Part shown: piece after piece, positions 12,887 through 16,109 of the stretch
How the letters are laid out: every line of letters begins with the position of its first letter
How positions within the stretch are numbered: position 1 is the stretch's first letter
Notes under the pieces: generated by a model
What the model was told of the DNA's origin: nothing
Database searches by the model: none
Seen by the model: the letters and a program-made list of their open reading frames with translations, nothing else
Made by a program: the position numbers and the translations under genes
Assembly: GCA_030549815.1 (NCBI GenBank)
Contig: JAUQQQ010000012.1
Span: 1-16,109, forward strand
From: a bacterium
Lineage (GTDB): Bacteria; DRYD01
Length of the DNA stretch: 16,109 bases
Direction: 5' to 3'

Positions 12887-15800
12887 ATGAATAACTTTAT
12901 AACGAATGCGGAAGAAAAAACATTGGCAGACAGATTGAAAACTCTTATTAGTAGATCAAGTGAGATGAAGTTTTTGGTTGGCTTTTTCTATTTTTCTGGC
13001 ATAAGGGAATTCTATGAACAAATAAAAGAAAAATACGAACAAGGAAATATGAAGGAAGAGCATCTGAAAATTCTTGTTGGCTTGTCCTTAGATAAAAATA
13101 TCTGGCAAGCTTGTAAAATCGCTTGTGAAACCCCAAATTTGCAAATGGAAAATAAAGAACAAATGAAAAATACCCAACAAATAAAAAACGAATTTTTTCA
13201 ATCTATCGAAATATTCTTGAATTCAGCAGAATTCGATAATGAACAAATATATGAACAATTCGAATTCTTTGTTAAGCTAATCAAGGAAAGAAAAATTGTT
13301 ATAAAAAAAACACATAAACCTAACCATGCAAAACTTTATATTTTTAAATTTGATGATAAAATTACACCTTGTTTATTCATAACAGGAAGTAGTAATCTTA
13401 CGAATGCGGGATTGAGGTCGCAGTATGAATTCAATGTCGAGATAAAGGATTATGGATTTAAAGAAGCAGAAGAGTATTTCGATAAATTTTGGAAAGAGTC
13501 TGTCGAGATAACTATCGATGATTTTAAGAAAATAGAGGAAGAGATAATTAATGTTAAAACATTTCTAAGAAAGATAACTCCTTATGAAGCGTATGCTTAT
13601 ATTTTGAAAACCTATATTAATTTGTATAGAGGGCAGGTTTATGAGGATATCAAAAGTTTTATGGAAAGTAAAGGATATAAACCTTACAGGTATCAACTTG
13701 AGGCTGTGTCTCAGGCTGTTGAGAATTGTAAAAATCACGGTGGCGTGATTTTGGCTGATGTTGTAGGTCTTGGAAAAACTATAATCGCTTGTCTGGTAGC
13801 AAAAAAACTCGGATTAAGAGGAATCGTTATTTGTCCACCACACTTGGAAGGAGATGAAAACAAAAATTTCGGATGGAAAAAGTATATCGAAGATTTTGAA
13901 CTTTATAACTGGGAAGTTAGATCACTTGGGAAACTTGAAGAAGTCCTGGAGTTTGTGAAAAATAAAAACTTCGATGTTGTTATTGTTGATGAAGCACACA
14001 GGTTTAGAAATGAAGAAACAAAGAGATACCACTTTTTAAGAGAAATATGCAGAGGAAAGATTGTTATTCTTCTTACTGCTACACCTTTCAATAATCGCCC
14101 TTCGGATATATTCGCCCTCTTGAAATTGTTTACTATACCTAAAAAATCTACCATAGTTTACGATGGAAACCTTTCTTTACGTTTTTATAAATATGAAACG
14201 GATTTTGAAAAACTCTCCTACATCCTTAGATACTATAACTCTTCTGACAATAAGAAAAAAGAAAGGGTAAAAAGTTACTATCAGGAATTATTTAAAAATG
14301 ATCAACTGGATTTGCAGAAAGTTCAAAAGAGGATAGAAAAAATAGCAAATGAAATAAGAAGTATTATTGAGCCTGTAACGATTAGACGAAATCGACTTGA
14401 CTTGAAATATTATAATGAAAAGATTGATTTTCCTACTATCAATGACCCCGAACAAGTATTTTTTGAGCTTACTAAAGAGCAATCACAATTTTATGATGAG
14501 GTAGTTAATTATTTTCTTTCCTATGATGAAGGCGGAGAATTTACGGGAGCAATCTATCTCCCAGAAAAATACGAAATAAAAGATAAAAACCAACAAAATG
14601 ATGAAGACGATAGTTTTTTAAGCCTATTTCAGAGAAACTTGTATGATTTTATGAGGAGACTCCTCGTTAAAAGGTTCGAGAGTAGTTTTGGTGCATTCTA
14701 CGAAAGTATCAAAAGGTTTATCAATACTTACCAAAATATTCTTGATTTTATTCGTAAAACAGAAAAATTTATACTTGATAAAGATAGAATGGAAGAAATT
14801 ATGGAAGACCCTGATAAGATTCAGGAAAAACTTGAAGAATATGAAAACTTGCTTAAACAATCCGATTCATACAATAAATATCAAAAAATATACAATGTTA
14901 AGAAAATGCCAAATTTCGTAGAAGACATAGAGAAGGATAAAAAACTTTTTGAATACATAAAGAAAAGATTTGAGGAATTGGAACTAACCAAATCTGATCC
15001 AAAAGCTGAAAAATTGGTCCAAATAATTAAAAACATAATAGAAAGTGGGAGGAAAGTGGTTGTCTTTACTGAATACATTGATACTGCTAATTATATTCAA
15101 AAAATTCTTGAAGAAAATTTTGGATCCAAGCTTCTTCCTGCTGTCGGGAATATTTCTAAATCAACAATTGAAGCAATTTATGCCAATTTTGATGCTCAAT
15201 ATAAAAATCAAGAAAACAGGTTTGATATTTTGCTAACTACTGATAAACTTTCTGAAGGATTTAATTTGAATAGGGCTGGGGCTGTGATTAACTATGACAT
15301 ACCTTGGAACCCTGTGAGAGTTATCCAACGTGTCGGAAGAATAAACAGAATAGGAAAAAAAGTTTATGATGAAATCTATATTTATAATTTCTTCCCTACT
15401 GAAAAAGGGGCGGATATAGTTAAATCCAGAGAAATAGCAGAACAAAAGATGTTTGCCATCCACAAAGTATTGGGTGAAGACTCTAAAATATTCTCTCCAC
15501 AGGAAGAACCTAAACCATCTGAACTATACAAAAGATTAACCACATTCTCGGAAATCGAAAAAACCGAACAAGAAAGCTTATTCTCTAAAATTTTAGCAGA
15601 ATACGAAAAAATAAAAAATGAAACACCCGAAATTGAAAAGAAAATAGAGTACGTCCCTAACAGAGTGAAGGTTTCAAAACCTGCAGATAAAAATGAATTG
15701 GTTGTTTTTATCAAAAGAGGAAAAGATATATTCGTTGCATACAAGGATTATAAAGAACCAAAACATGAAATAGTGAGTTTTGAAAATGTATTTGAAAAAA

Positions 15801-16109
15801 TAAAGGCAACCAAAGAAACCCCACTTTTACCATTATCTCAAAAATTTTGGCAAAATTACAAAATTCTGCTTGATAAAACATCTTATTTGAGTAATCAAAT
15901 ATGGACCAAATCTGGTCAGCCAAATAAATTACAAGATAAAGCAAAAAACGCTTTACAAACTATAATTCGATTACAAAAAAATTTCCCAGACCAATACAGA
16001 GAATTGGAGAAATATCAAGATTTTTTAGCAAGTATAATAGAGGACATAAGGAATTATGGCACTTTATCTAAATACATACTCTTGGAAATTTGTGATCTTG
16101 AAAAATATA
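12887..16109 (+). CDS. PLD-nuclease/SNF2-helicase fusion protein (3' end outside the window)
   Basis: An ATG at 12887 behind AGGGGGGA opens a frame of more than 1,074 codons with no stop to the window end. The N-terminal ~205 residues form a phospholipase D-like domain with HAK at 147-149 and GSSNLTNAG at 167-175, the HxK...GSxN nuclease signature. A superfamily 2 helicase of SNF2/RapA type follows. It has YRYQLEAV at 267, Walker A VVGLGKTI at 292-299, DEAH at 368-371 and TATPFNN at 397-403. The second RecA-like lobe has VVVFTEYIDTA, TTDKLSEGFNL and the arginine motif QRVGRINRIG at about 814-823. The final ~240 residues are charged, of unknown function. Fusions of PLD nucleases with SF2 helicases occur in phage-defence and restriction-like loci. 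The role is inferred, since neighbours downstream are not visible. Confidence 0.9.
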   Translation, partial: MNNFITNAEEKTLADRLKTLISRSSEMKFLVGFFYFSGIREFYEQIKEKYEQGNMKEEHLKILVGLSLDKNIWQACKIACETPNLQMENKEQMKNTQQIKNEFFQSIEIFLNSAEFDNEQIYEQFEFFVKLIKERKIVIKKTHKPNHAKLYIFKFDDKITPCLFITGSSNLTNAGLRSQYEFNVEIKDYGFKEAEEYFDKFWKESVEITIDDFKKIEEEIINVKTFLRKITPYEAYAYILKTYINLYRGQVYEDIKSFMESKGYKPYRYQLEAVSQAVENCKNHGGVILADVVGLGKTIIACLVAKKLGLRGIVICPPHLEGDENKNFGWKKYIEDFELYNWEVRSLGKLEEVLEFVKNKNFDVVIVDEAHRFRNEETKRYHFLREICRGKIVILLTATPFNNRPSDIFALLKLFTIPKKSTIVYDGNLSLRFYKYETDFEKLSYILRYYNSSDNKKKERVKSYYQELFKNDQLDLQKVQKRIEKIANEIRSIIEPVTIRRNRLDLKYYNEKIDFPTINDPEQVFFELTKEQSQFYDEVVNYFLSYDEGGEFTGAIYLPEKYEIKDKNQQNDEDDSFLSLFQRNLYDFMRRLLVKRFESSFGAFYESIKRFINTYQNILDFIRKTEKFILDKDRMEEIMEDPDKIQEKLEEYENLLKQSDSYNKYQKIYNVKKMPNFVEDIEKDKKLFEYIKKRFEELELTKSDPKAEKLVQIIKNIIESGRKVVVFTEYIDTANYIQKILEENFGSKLLPAVGNISKSTIEAIYANFDAQYKNQENRFDILLTTDKLSEGFNLNRAGAVINYDIPWNPVRVIQRVGRINRIGKKVYDEIYIYNFFPTEKGADIVKSREIAEQKMFAIHKVLGEDSKIFSPQEEPKPSELYKRLTTFSEIEKTEQESLFSKILAEYEKIKNETPEIEKKIEYVPNRVKVSKPADKNELVVFIKRGKDIFVAYKDYKEPKHEIVSFENVFEKIKATKETPLLPLSQKFWQNYKILLDKTSYLSNQIWTKSGQPNKLQDKAKNALQTIIRLQKNFPDQYRELEKYQDFLASIIEDIRNYGTLSKYILLEICDLEKY

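Overview
The window is AT-rich (roughly 30 % GC by eye), gene-dense DNA from a flagellated bacterium. Coding sequences lean heavily on Lys, Asn, Ile and Glu. ATG, GTG and TTG starts and ordinary TGA stops are all in use. RecA, type III pantothenate kinase, a GspF/PilC-type protein and rod/hook flagellar genes mark it as bacterial. The genus cannot be named from the sequence; an AT-rich thermophile or anaerobe would fit but is not shown.

Left part (1-7523), all on the minus strand. In the direction of transcription the order is: a glycine-zipper protein whose two halves are joined only across an A7 slippery site; coaX (type III pantothenate kinase); an exported thioredoxin-fold protein with a Cys-rich tail; a hairpin-rich spacer; a retron-like reverse transcriptase with YADN in place of YADD; a YbgC-type thioesterase interrupted by an in-frame TGA; tRNA-Arg(UCG); a SemiSWEET-type membrane protein; a MetF-like protein; recA; thpR; and the start of a GspF/PilC protein that runs off the window. 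From the SemiSWEET gene onward the genes overlap by 4 bp (ATGA) or are 2 bp apart, so recA lies inside a translationally coupled operon.

Middle part (7723-11340), plus strand. This is a compact flagellar rod/hook operon: soluble lytic transglycosylase, FliK-like hook-length protein, FlgF-like rod protein, FlgG, FlgJ rod-binding domain and a small unknown protein. The rod-binding and peptidoglycan-cleaving activities that enterobacteria fuse in FlgJ are separate proteins at the two ends of the operon. A bidirectional hairpin terminator closes it.

Right part (11413-16109). On the minus strand are an M20 amidohydrolase and, just downstream of it, an orphan C-terminal reading frame. Divergent from them, on the plus strand, is a very large PLD-nuclease/SNF2-helicase fusion still open at the window end. 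That architecture suggests a defence or restriction-like function.

Most worth checking are: (i) the divergent RT together with a possible structured RNA at its 5' end, where a candidate plus-strand promoter, two hairpins and a terminator hairpin with T6 line up; (ii) the canonical A-AAA-AAA slippery site abutting TAG in the glycine-zipper gene; (iii) the in-frame TGA in the thioesterase, with clear coding continuation that ends inside the tRNA gene; and (iv) the PLD-SNF2 helicase.
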